This document shows positions 1-7,158 of a stretch of 11,468 bases of DNA, piece after piece. A program made the position numbers and the translations under genes. The stretch comes from Aculops lycopersici (lineage: Eukaryota > Arthropoda > Arachnida > Trombidiformes > Eriophyidae). The first letter of the stretch is position 1. Every line of letters begins with the position of its first letter. Where the stretch lies: the NCBI GenBank assembly GCA_015350385.1, contig WNKI01000004.1, positions 450,057 through 461,524 of the forward strand. The letters run 5' to 3'. The notes below the pieces were generated by a model that was given only the letters and a program-made list of their open reading frames with translations, searched no databases and was not told the DNA's origin.

Positions 1-10
1 AGAGAGAGAG
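1..10. repeat. (AG)n microsatellite at left edge
   Basis: The window opens with five AG units, then changes to unique sequence. The right edge also lies in an AG tract, so both ends probably coincide with microsatellites that stopped an assembly. The true tract length cannot be known from here. Confidence 0.8.
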
Positions 11-590
11 CAAACATTATCCAGTCAGCGGGCGCAACCAAAACCACGTGCTGCCTTCAATCCAACCACTAGACTCATTGCTTCGAATTGTCTGTGAAAC
101 TAGCAGGAACGAGGGGCACCTAGCGACAAGTTCACCATGTTTGTGTTCCAATTTGCGGCGACTGTGGTAATAGTGGGAGCAAGAGCAGTGGCATCAACGA
201 TAACAAACAGCTGATATCAGTGGTCGACCTCGACCACCAATCGGCCGTTTGGTTGGCTTGAGCTCACCGCTTTCTCTCTGTCTATTGCCGCGACATCAGC
301 CGCAAATCGAGTGCCTCGCTAGCTATTCGGCCGACGAGCCTCAAATACAACCACCAAAGAGCCAGCAACTCCATTTGTCGCTCCATTGGACTCGCTTTCT
401 CTCTCTCCCTCTCTCTCTACCGCTTGGCAGTTTAGTTCGCGAGCAAAATGCCGCCGCCTCAGCCACCAAATGTCATTCTGGCATTACACTCGCCTGTCAG
501 CCGACACAACTGCCGGCTGTAGCAGTCAGCTAGCCAGTCAGCCAGCAAGTGGTTGAGTGAGTGACCGACCGATCGAATTGGCGCCACTTA

Positions 591-872
591 AGTTGCGACT
601 CGCGAGCAATCGAGTCGAGTGGGCTCATGGTGGCCCTAAAAAGATGGCTTGCAGCCGCCTTTTTGGACCACAAGTCGGGACAGGAGGCTGATGTCGTCCA
701 AGAGAGCACGGGAGTTTGTAATAGAGAGACGAGCGGATGAGAAGGAGCAATAGGAGTAGCCACACAGAATTGCCGCTCGGTTGCTGCCGTCGCAGAGGTC
801 GATGAAGTTGTCGCTAGGTACCTCGCGCGAGTCGCGAGTCGTGAGTTGCGAGTCGCAAATCGCAACGAGAAG
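591..872. repeat. Cluster of GCGAGTC-type short repeats in both orientations
   Basis: Around 822-872 the heptamer GCGAGTC and close variants recur several times in near-tandem. About 230 bp upstream (591-619) the reverse complement occurs: CGACTCGCGA at 596-605 pairs exactly with TCGCGAGTCG at 832-841, and TTGCGACTCGC at 593-603 pairs with GCGAGTCGCAA at 847-857. This is a small, imperfect inverted-repeat cluster of unknown role. Confidence 0.5.
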
Positions 873-1308
873 CAGTCGTATTAGCATTAGTGTGGTGAAA
901 TAGCGCTCTTCCGCTTTGCTCTTCTCTGTTTTGTTCCTACCAATGTGCGACAAAAACAATGCCTCCCCCACACACCCGACTTATTAGAGGGCGCCCACAC
1001 TCTAACATTCAGCACCATGCACGGCGTTCCTGACATACGGCAATATTGAAAGAAACTCACTCGCACACAAATGGAGATGGAGTCGCTGGGTAAAGGGTAG
1101 AGGGGACGAGTTAGAGAAACAAGTGGCTAATAAGCGACCCTTAGGTTGAGTTAGGATTGTTGGTGTTGTTGTGGCAAAACTGAAAGGACAGCAGCGTCGC
1201 TTGCCAGTTCGTTTCTTTCATGGGAACTTAATGCTATAGTTGGAGTTGGAGCAATAGCGACTCGCTTCATGGGAATTGCCCCATGCACACCACGCGCAAC
1301 ACTCCAGC

Positions 1309-1346
1309 AACAGCAACCACTTGCCAATTTGCAAGTGGTTGCTGTT
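1309..1346. repeat. Perfect 16-bp inverted repeat with 6-nt loop
   Basis: The left arm AACAGCAACCACTTGC (1309-1324) is exactly reverse-complementary to 1331-1346, with CAATTT as the loop. Pairing stops at the next base outward (C1308 versus A1347). A transcript from either strand could form a stable hairpin. There is no T-run on either side to suggest a terminator, and the stem is shorter than a typical animal pre-miRNA. Function unknown. Confidence 0.85.
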
Positions 1347-2163
1347 AGCTAATTGTTGTCGCCCGTTGCTGTCTAGCGACATGACCAGCCAACTACCTAG
1401 CGACACATACGCGCTCATTTGCTCACATTGACTGGCGCTTCCACTTGTTCGGCTCAGAAAAAGAACTCACCTGTCAGACTACCATCTGGCGATTCATCCA
1501 CTTAACTAGCAATAATTTACTTCACCCTCCCTTTTGCTGGCAAGCGTCACCTGAGGCGCCACAAAAACACAACGCTCACAGCAGCTTGTCTCTATCTGCC
1601 GTCTACTCACCCACCAGGCAACTTCCCCTGTCCCGTCAAGTCCAACTTGTCGCTGGTTCAGTTTAGACGTCGCCTAAACGTTGGCAGAATTGTTCGATTC
1701 GTCCCGAGGAGTCTTACTTGGCTGCACCAACCTCCGTAACCCAGGCACTCGAACCCCGAAGGAAACGACGACGTAACGTTTGGGCGCCAGTTGGGCGTCG
1801 AGTGGTGCGCTCGAGGCCTTCATTGGATTCCAATCCGCGACAACTCGTGAGTCAAAGGAGGACGCGCGCCAGAGACAATTGCATTCAACATCCGGTCTAG
1901 TGAGGTGGGAGAGAGGGGGCGAGAGCGGTAACCACCTGCTCGCCAACTAACCAACTAGCCGCTTGGACGCCCAGCAAGCTCCTGCCTCATCTGTTAGCTC
2001 GCTCCCTCGCGCCAATTTAACTCGATGGACTAACCCTCACTTCCGGCGCTCCAACACAAGACTTTTGGGGTCCGTCGCATGTCGGTCACAAATGTTTCGT
2101 TTGCAAAGCAAGAGAGCGCCTCCAGTGTGTAGAGTTAACATCGACAACCAGACGAGAGATAAG

Positions 2164-2214
2164 TAGACTGACAGACAGACAGGCCTGCAGACAGACAGAT
2201 AGACAGACTGACTG
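2164..2214. repeat. (GACA)n tetranucleotide repeat, interrupted
   Basis: Imperfect GACA/CAGA units run on both sides of a short interruption (GCCTGC) at 2183-2188, with a GATA-like variant unit near 2199. A standard microsatellite in non-coding DNA. Confidence 0.8.
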
Positions 2215-3218
2215 GGCGACCGACTAGATCGTGACTATCTGATCCACAATATGGGAGTGGCTCTTGCGAATTTGTGTGTTTGCTTTGCTCAAAAAGCTCG
2301 TGTCGTGCGGCGTAGTGGGTCGCGCCAAAAGCGTGTCTCGTGGCTAAATGTAGATTGTCTTTCGTTGGGCTAGCTGCCAAGCAAAATTCCACAAATCCAT
2401 CATCACTTGTTGGCAAGTGAACCAATGGCCGAGTCCGCAAAGAAGAGAAACCTTAGGACTCTTGTGTGAGCAGTGCGAGGAGGGGAAAAACAACACATGT
2501 GGCCATAAGTTGACGCACGAGTCGGCGACGATGCCGAAACCCTGTGCTTGTGTTGCACGGAGGGCAACATCGGCCGAACACCACAACTTCCGCCTCGCGT
2601 GTCACGCCCAAGAGCTCGAGTTTCTCGAGTCGATCCAGTAGAAGGAGGAGCAAGGGCTTCTTCGCTCGGTGGTTGTAGTGTTTGTTGTGGTTGCAATGGT
2701 TGTTGTTGTTGCGGTGGCGTTGGAGGTGGACTAACTCTAGCAAGAGCGAAGCGCAAGTTGGAAGTGACAGGCTGCATGGTTAAAGGTTATTATTTCGGTC
2801 GAGGCGGCGGAGTTGAGCGCGATGCAATTGCAGTAGAATCCACCAAGACCGAGACCAAGGGAGCCGACAAAAGATTCGTCTGAAATTGTCCAATTGGATG
2901 GAGGAGGCGCCACGAGTGCCGCCAAGCTTCACCGGAAGTTGGTTTGCCATTTTGCTGCTTCTCTCCTCCTGATTCTTACATTTCAAATGAGCAAAGATGT
3001 TTCCGACGTTCCGCTAAAACATCAACTGGCAACAAAAATACTAGACCTGCCCTTCTTAGTATTGCGGCCGGCCCAACGGTTTGTTGTTGTCCGTTGCACA
3101 ACACAATCACATTGCCCGTAATCGTGGTGGTCGATGTTGGTGACCAGCAAAGAAAGCGAAAGCTTTCACCAATTGATTCGCCAACAAACGGAGTCCAGTA
3201 TTTTTGGCCAGTCGACCA

Positions 3219-3250
3219 ACTAGCTAGCTTGACGCGGACTAGCTAGCTAG
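3219..3250. repeat. CTAG-rich inverted/direct repeat pair
   Basis: CTAGCTAGCT at 3220-3229 and AGCTAGCTAG at 3241-3250 form a 10-bp perfect stem around an 11-nt loop. Because CTAG is self-complementary, the same block also reads as a direct repeat (ACTAGCTAGCT at 3219 and again at 3238). The motif is probably simple-repeat in origin. Confidence 0.7.
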
Positions 3251-3868
3251 AAAAAGTAGCAAGCTCATACATAAACTAAATAATCAACTATGTGTAGGTG
3301 AGTTTGCGTCAGTCACAGCGACAGCAGTTTCAAGTGAGGCCCTCGAAAGACTGAGCAAGTGGCAACATTGAGGAAAAAATGCGTTTACCTGACGAAGGCA
3401 GCTGGTGGTTTCAACGTGAGTGAGCAAAACTTCGCTAAGCCCTCTCTCTCTTGAAATCCTTGAGACTAGTTATAACGGCAATAACAACAACAACAACAAA
3501 CTAAGCGCCAATCCAATCGACTACATCGGCGAGCTAGCAGGTGGGCGAGTGTAGGCGGTAGCTGCAGGCACCTAGCCCCGAGAGCATTTGTCATGCTGCA
3601 CCTACTGGGCGATTCAATGCGATACAAACACACGCCGGCGAGCACAATGAGACAGCCAGCAAGATAGCTAGTTTTCTTTCCTCCCTTGCTACTTACAAAG
3701 ATTCGGGCAGCTTTTCACTTGAAACGAGTGGCTACCAGTAGAAACGGCTCTCGGTTATCTCAAACGGCTGGCCGAGAATCTAGATACTAGAGAGACGGCG
3801 ATGGCGGCAAAAACTAGACCATGACCATGATAACGACTTCCAAAGGTTCTAGCTGTTTTTTGTTGTAT

Positions 3869-3887
3869 TTGTTGCCAATTGCAACAA
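3869..3887. repeat. Short hairpin TTGTTGC-CAATT-GCAACAA
   Basis: A perfect 7-bp stem surrounds the 5-nt loop CAATT. Its core (TTGCCAATTGCAA) is almost the same as the centre of the larger hairpin at 1309-1346 (TTGCCAATTTGCAA). The resemblance may be coincidence in TTG/CAA-rich DNA. Confidence 0.5.
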
Positions 3888-3897
3888 CAAAGGGGAA

Positions 3898-3942
3898 GAC
3901 GACGACCACGATGACGACAACGACGACGACAACGACGACCAA
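3898..3942. repeat. (GAC)n/(AAC)n trinucleotide repeat
   Basis: Mostly GAC units with scattered substitutions to CAC, GAT and AAC. No open reading frame with homology covers it, so it is read as non-coding microsatellite sequence. Confidence 0.75.
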
Positions 3943-4092
3943 GAGCTCAGTCGGTCGGTAAATCTGCGATGCTGTCGTTGGATTTGCTGCTGCTCATACT
4001 TTCATTTGCGTCCATTCTTGCGAAGCTCTTTCCAGCCTTCTCTCGCGAGGCGCGCGATATGATGATTGAGGCCACTACAGCCACTCACTCAT

Positions 4093-4154
4093 TCTCTGTC
4101 CATCCCTCCCTCTATCTCTCTCGCTCGCTCTCCCTCGTCGTCGTCGTCGTCGTT
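4093..4154. repeat. Pyrimidine tract followed by (CGT)n
   Basis: A CT-rich tract (about 4093-4135) runs straight into six CGT units (4136-4154). A plus-strand frame crosses it and starts with a Leu-rich stretch, but its remainder is only translated repeat, so it is not called as a gene. Confidence 0.75.
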
Positions 4155-4631
4155 GGCCGGATGAGATGGGTCTCTGTCGTGAGTCAGTGATTTTTGCTGG
4201 TCATCTAGGATCAGCTGACTGGACGCTGTTGTCGTTTTTTGGATTCATCCTCGTCAAACGAAGTCGTGTTGGCACCACCACCAACACAAAGGACCCAAAC
4301 TAAGCTCCTCTGTTGAGGCAAAGTTCTAAACACTCACTCGTCGAGGGCTCATTTGCGGGTCAGAGATGGACGAGTAAACGTGCAGAGAAGCGGACCCTTC
4401 TACTAACCTGAACCCAAGTTAGCGCACGCAAGTGTCAGTTGCACAAAAACGAGAGACAACGACGCCGATTGATGGATGTGGCGCATTGTGGAGATCGTCT
4501 GGTTGGCCAACAATGGAAGTGCAAGCTAATGGAAGGCGGGAGATGGGGATTAAGAGACTAGAAAAAGAGAGAGAGAGGTCATCATAATGGAACAAATTCA
4601 TAGGACACGCCCCTAAAACGAACATCAAAAT

Positions 4632-4637
4632 ACTCAC
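4632..4637 (-). other. Splice donor GTGAGT of the Epac exon
   Basis: On the minus strand the sequence ATAG|GTGAGT closely matches the animal donor consensus. It falls just where similarity to Epac stops, after the Ile of KGVI plus one base, giving a phase-1 intron. Reading past it gives residues unlike the family. Confidence 0.8.
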
Positions 4638-5118
4638 CTATCACGCCCTTGTCTATGCGCTCAACGAACGCATACGAGCACAGGTTTCTAATTACACTTG
4701 GATGCAACTTCCGGAAGGCCTCTAGATTCATCAGGCGATTGAATACAATGTCAACGTCGTCCTTAGCATAGGGACTTGAGGTTAGTTGGTTGGTCGGTCG
4801 TCGTTGTTGTTGTTGTTGTTGTGCTTGACCGCTTGCATTATGAGCAGCGCCAACCATGTCTAGTGTGTCGCCTAGTGCCCCTGAGGAGGAGTCCACAAGG
4901 TTCTTGTTCAAAACTTGGGGGTGCTGCATTTGAAGGTCGTAATTCATAGAAATGGCCGAAGCTCGACGGACACTTGGAATCACGTGTGGCTCTACTATTG
5001 CTTGATCCTGGTTATGGTCGCCGGGTGCCTGCTGCAACTGTTGCTGGTCCAGCGACGAGCTCATGGCCAGCGACGGGCGTCTCGGCAAGCCGCTGCCTCC
5101 ACTTCCGCTAGTCGCCAT
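4638..5118 (-). CDS. Epac: Epac (cAMP-activated Rap1 exchange factor), first coding exon, partial
   Basis: Epac proteins bind cAMP and then load GTP onto the small GTPases Rap1/Rap2 at membranes and cell junctions. This exon encodes about 160 residues: a low-complexity N-terminus (residues 1-120) with a six-Gln CAA run, then a block at about 121-160 matching the start of the EPAC2/RAPGEF4 cyclic-nucleotide-binding domain. Seen there are DDVDIVFNRL, LEAFRKLHP and a KGVI end; human EPAC2 has a very similar DVDIIF..L...AF.KFHP....C......KGI pattern (from memory). The start chosen is the ATG at 5118-5116, in a near-ideal Kozak context (ACCATGG); the upstream frame lacks an ATG and reaches a stop. 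The frame breaks down just after the donor at 4637. The N-terminus carries two PKA-type motifs, RRPS (Ser16) and RRAS (Ser54). The phosphate-binding cassette, DEP, REM and CDC25 domains are not in the window. Another cyclic-nucleotide-binding RapGEF is possible but fits less well. Confidence 0.75.
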
Positions 5119-5198
5119 GGTATCTTCACCGCTTCGGAATCTTGATTCTTGAAAATAGCGAGCAAAGACTGTGTGGTTTTGATCTGATACATTAGCAT
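5061..5198 (-). other. Upstream ORF overlapping the Epac start codon
   Basis: An ATG at 5198-5196 (second in-frame ATG at 5192-5190) opens a frame of about 45 codons that ends at TGA 5063-5061, overlapping the Epac start at 5118 in a different frame. Both upstream ATGs have weak context, with C at -3, so leaky scanning could still reach the Epac ATG. It matters only if the 5' leader extends unspliced past 5198, which cannot be shown here. Confidence 0.35.
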
Positions 5199-5542
5199 CT
5201 GAGGTTATCACTTTTCCCACCTCAACCACTTTTAGTCTCTAAACTCACGAGCCACGGAGAAACACTTGAGCTACTTCCGACCGACACATTAGCTGCATTA
5301 CCTTGTTATTGCAACTTGTGCGATCGTCAGTGAGCAACTACGGGCTCTAATCTAACTCGAGATTGAGACATAGAGAGGATTTGCGTTTGTAAACCAGTCG
5401 AGCGACTGCGCAGTGCAACCCATTTTGGACACATCCTGTCTCTTTGGTGGCGCTACCTGGTACCCATTAGACGATGCTTCAACGATGAAGCGATAACTAA
5501 GAGGATGCACTGGAATTTCTGGATATTTTTGCGACACAGGTG
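5199..5542 (-). other. Intergenic stretch: Epac leader/promoter and R-SNARE 3' flank
   Basis: No convincing gene lies here. The stretch should hold the 3' end of the R-SNARE transcript and the Epac promoter or leader. A minus-strand frame (5546-5352) contains an ATG at 5423 in good context opening 23 codons beginning MGCTAQS, which resembles an N-myristoylation signal, but nothing else supports it. Donor-like GTGAGT and acceptor-like CTCAG sequences are present, so a spliced Epac leader is possible. No clear TATA box was seen. Confidence 0.4.
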
Positions 5543-5911
5543 TCAAGTTTTATTGTCGTTAGTGTGATGAAATCCGAAGAAAATTAAGAGGCTAGAGAAT
5601 ACCAAGGCCCCAAATACAATCAGACGTCTTTTACATGAATTTCTATCGATTGATTTCTTAACTATTGCTGCTTTCTTTTCCAAAACCTTGACTTGATCCT
5701 CTAGTAGCCAGGCTTTATCTCTGACCATATCCAACACTGATTTCCTACCCTCGGCTTTGTTGGCATTCCTCTTGAGAATACCCGTCAGCATTCTCGATCT
5801 ATGATCTAGTTCATCGATGTCACTTGACTCGTCAGTCGAGGTGGCTGGCGAGGATGATCTAGATGTATTCGTTGTGTTAGTAGTAGACGAACCAATAGGC
5901 GAGTATGACAT
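5543..5911 (-). CDS. R-SNARE, VAMP/synaptobrevin-like, tail-anchored
   Basis: R-SNAREs on vesicles pair with three Q-SNARE helices on the target membrane to drive fusion. This 122-residue protein has a Ser/Thr-rich N-terminus (1-30), one SNARE motif (about 30-86), a basic juxtamembrane segment (KKSIDRNSCKRR), a hydrophobic anchor (about 97-114) and an eight-residue luminal tail. Aligned without gaps to VAMP2 it places Arg56 at the ionic zero layer. The flanking layers are hydrophobic or small: I32, L35, S39, L42, L46, A50, A53, then L60, V63, A67, L70, V74, L77, A81, V84. It has no longin domain, so it is not Vamp7, Sec22 or Ykt6 type, and it lacks the Trp pair next to the membrane of neuronal VAMPs. 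Cys93 beside the membrane could be palmitoylated (inference). The ATG at 5911 opens the frame; no intron is needed. It diverges from the plus-strand gene at 6113. The subfamily (VAMP4/5/8-like or a lineage-specific copy) is unresolved. Confidence 0.8.
   Translation of the reverse strand: MSYSPIGSSTTNTTNTSRSSSPATSTDESSDIDELDHRSRMLTGILKRNANKAEGRKSVLDMVRDKAWLLEDQVKVLEKKAAIVKKSIDRNSCKRRLIVFGALVFSSLLIFFGFHHTNDNKT
5549..5554 (-). terminator. AATAAA signal inside the last codons of the R-SNARE gene
   Basis: AATAAA on the minus strand lies within the final codons, four bases before the TGA at 5545-5543. If used, cleavage would fall roughly 10-30 nt downstream, giving a 3' UTR of only a few bases. 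It could be a coincidence of the Asn-Lys codons; no other AATAAA was seen nearby on this strand. Confidence 0.4.
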
Positions 5912-6112
5912 CAGACCTTGTGTTCAATTATGATTTCTATTCTTCTGAATACAGGCGGTTTGTTTGCTGCCTATTGCAAAACTTGAATTGATCCTGTCCA
6001 TCCAATCCAATCTAAAATGAGATATTATATTATCGCAGGCAGACGACCAATCATTGATGAGTGAAATCTAAAGAACTCAATTGTATAACCAGACAAAACT
6101 CAGCGCCTAAAC
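5912..6112. promoter_or_regulatory. Candidate bidirectional promoter with three CCAAT boxes
   Basis: Only 201 bp separate the divergent start codons of the R-SNARE gene (5911, minus) and the E1-like gene (6113, plus), so the two promoters must overlap unless leaders are spliced. CCAAT occurs at 6002-6006, 6007-6011 and 6047-6051 on the plus strand; CCAAT boxes bound by NF-Y are typical of animal bidirectional promoters. An AT-rich stretch at 6021-6033 is the only TATA-like element. Acceptor-like CAG sites (for example TCGCAG near 6038) leave room for a spliced leader. Confidence 0.5.
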
Positions 6113-7117
6113 ATGTCAGATAAACATAACCATTCTTCGGGGGGTTTCAAAAGCCAACATCAAACCAATGACAAGATTCATGAGCTTTACCATGAGGCAC
6201 AAAGAAGGTTAAAGTTGACACAACAAGTGGTCCAACACTCAACGCAGAAGAGCCTGTTATTGCCCGCACCAAATAACATTATATTTGAGTTATTCAATAC
6301 TGTAGTGAAAGAGTGGCCCGCGGGTGATCTTTTGTCATTCATTGACCGAGGTATCAAGGATTATTTTGAGACTAATTGGGAAAATAAATTAACCAGACAC
6401 ATTATCTTGCGATTGAAACGCGAACAGGTTGTTGATCTCTGCTCTGGTCTCAAAGATATACCGACGATAAGTGAAGTGATTCCGGTTAGGCAATCAGAAA
6501 CAACCAATGAAATTGGATTACAAAATAGAAGCAAAATCATCAATGACATCTATGAACATGTGACGTGGCGAGTTCGCACCGGTAATGTAACACAAATTGT
6601 CTCACTACTTGCCAAATTGATCATTGACGATGGATATAATCGAGGGAAGTTGAAGATTGAGCTTTACGACGATGTAGCTCCTTGCTTCCAAGAATGGAGA
6701 GCAAATCATCTGATCAAATTATATGCTTTTGGAAATGCACCAGCCAATGATCAAAAGCTTATCCTGGCAAGCACAACAGGCGGCGACATGACCAAATGGG
6801 TGGCTAACTATATTGACGGCAGCGATAAACGGCATAACCCAGATTTGATACGAAAACTAGCGACTGCACTCAGGGATAAAACAAAGAATTGCTTTTACCT
6901 GACAAACGACCTAAATGATGCAGTGCAAAGTTATGAAACAGGATCCTTGAGAGGAGTAATAGTTATTGATCGGCTACAAAACTACCAAAACTTAACGAAA
7001 TCATTAAACTTGGACAAGAAGTTGGAAAGCTTGATAACGAGTGGCAAAATATTTGTTGTAAGCTCCTTGAGTTGCATCGAGTTTGCACCCGACCCCATCT
7101 CAGACAAGTGTTGTTAG
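6113..7117 (+). CDS. Enolase-phosphatase E1-like protein, predicted inactive (pseudo-phosphatase)
   Basis: True E1 (ENOPH1/MasA, HAD superfamily) performs enolisation and dephosphorylation in the methionine salvage pathway. This 334-residue protein aligns with human ENOPH1 (261 residues, from memory) from about residue 55 to the C-terminus: KDYFETNWE matches KEYLQTHWE, DVAPCFQEWR matches DVVPAVRKWR, QKLILASTTGGD matches QKLLFGHSTEGD, and IRKLATAL and FYLTN match RKIADSI and FLTD. The catalytic positions differ. Motif I DIEGTT reads ELFNTV (Glu59, Phe61); motif II SSGS reads AFGN (205-208) with a two-residue insertion before QKL; the motif III Lys aligns with Arg240; the motif IV metal-binding Asp is Asn265. 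No nucleophilic Asp remains, so HAD phosphatase activity is not expected. Residues 1-54 are an extra, polar, partly helical N-terminus. The frame is intact and intronless, so it is a maintained gene, perhaps an old retrocopy or neofunctionalised duplicate. Its role is unknown. Confidence 0.82.
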   Translation: MSDKHNHSSGGFKSQHQTNDKIHELYHEAQRRLKLTQQVVQHSTQKSLLLPAPNNIIFELFNTVVKEWPAGDLLSFIDRGIKDYFETNWENKLTRHIILRLKREQVVDLCSGLKDIPTISEVIPVRQSETTNEIGLQNRSKIINDIYEHVTWRVRTGNVTQIVSLLAKLIIDDGYNRGKLKIELYDDVAPCFQEWRANHLIKLYAFGNAPANDQKLILASTTGGDMTKWVANYIDGSDKRHNPDLIRKLATALRDKTKNCFYLTNDLNDAVQSYETGSLRGVIVIDRLQNYQNLTKSLNLDKKLESLITSGKIFVVSSLSCIEFAPDPISDKCC

Positions 7118-7158
7118 GATTTCAAGGCAGATGATGCAAATGAAATGAGTTATTGTCT

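Larger units (their letters stand above)
11..4580. other. Long non-coding, simple-repeat-rich stretch; probable Epac intron
   Basis: No open frame here resembles a known protein. The frames present are short and compositionally biased, driven by CT, TTG, GAC and similar repeats. The Epac exon to the right, on the minus strand, ends in a consensus donor, so the next Epac exon must lie leftward. I found nothing resembling the rest of a cyclic-nucleotide-binding domain on the minus strand, so the simplest reading is one intron of at least 4.6 kb running off the window. Alternatives are that a small exon was missed by eye, or that the stretch holds promoter or 5' leader sequence of another transcript. 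Local repeats and hairpins are listed separately; I see no tRNA or rRNA. Confidence 0.5.

Noticed and set aside
249..971. Frames of 94-111 codons near the left edge
   Set aside because: Short, overlapping on both strands, Ser/Thr/Leu-biased and without recognisable domains.
1735..1765. Sequence resembling a tRNA B box on the minus strand (GGTTCGAGTG)
   Set aside because: The last consensus base is wrong and no acceptor or anticodon stem could be built around it.
2403..2883. Overlapping frames of up to 124 codons on both strands with Leu, Gln, Cys and Gly runs
   Set aside because: They come from one TTG/CAA-rich stretch read in several frames. No domain or consistent coding signal is visible.
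3969..4190. Plus-strand frame of 73 codons with a Leu-rich, signal-peptide-like start
   Set aside because: After the hydrophobic start the frame only translates CT and CGT repeats into Ser/Leu and Val runs; no homology, and it lies in repeat DNA.
4915..5145. Plus-strand frame opposite the Epac exon
   Set aside because: It is the antisense reading of the Epac N-terminal region, whose minus-strand frame has a family match and a fitting splice donor.
5119..5229. In-frame upstream extension of Epac by 37 codons from a GTG
   Set aside because: There is no ATG in that stretch, and the ATG at 5118 has a near-ideal context, so the extension is treated as leader.
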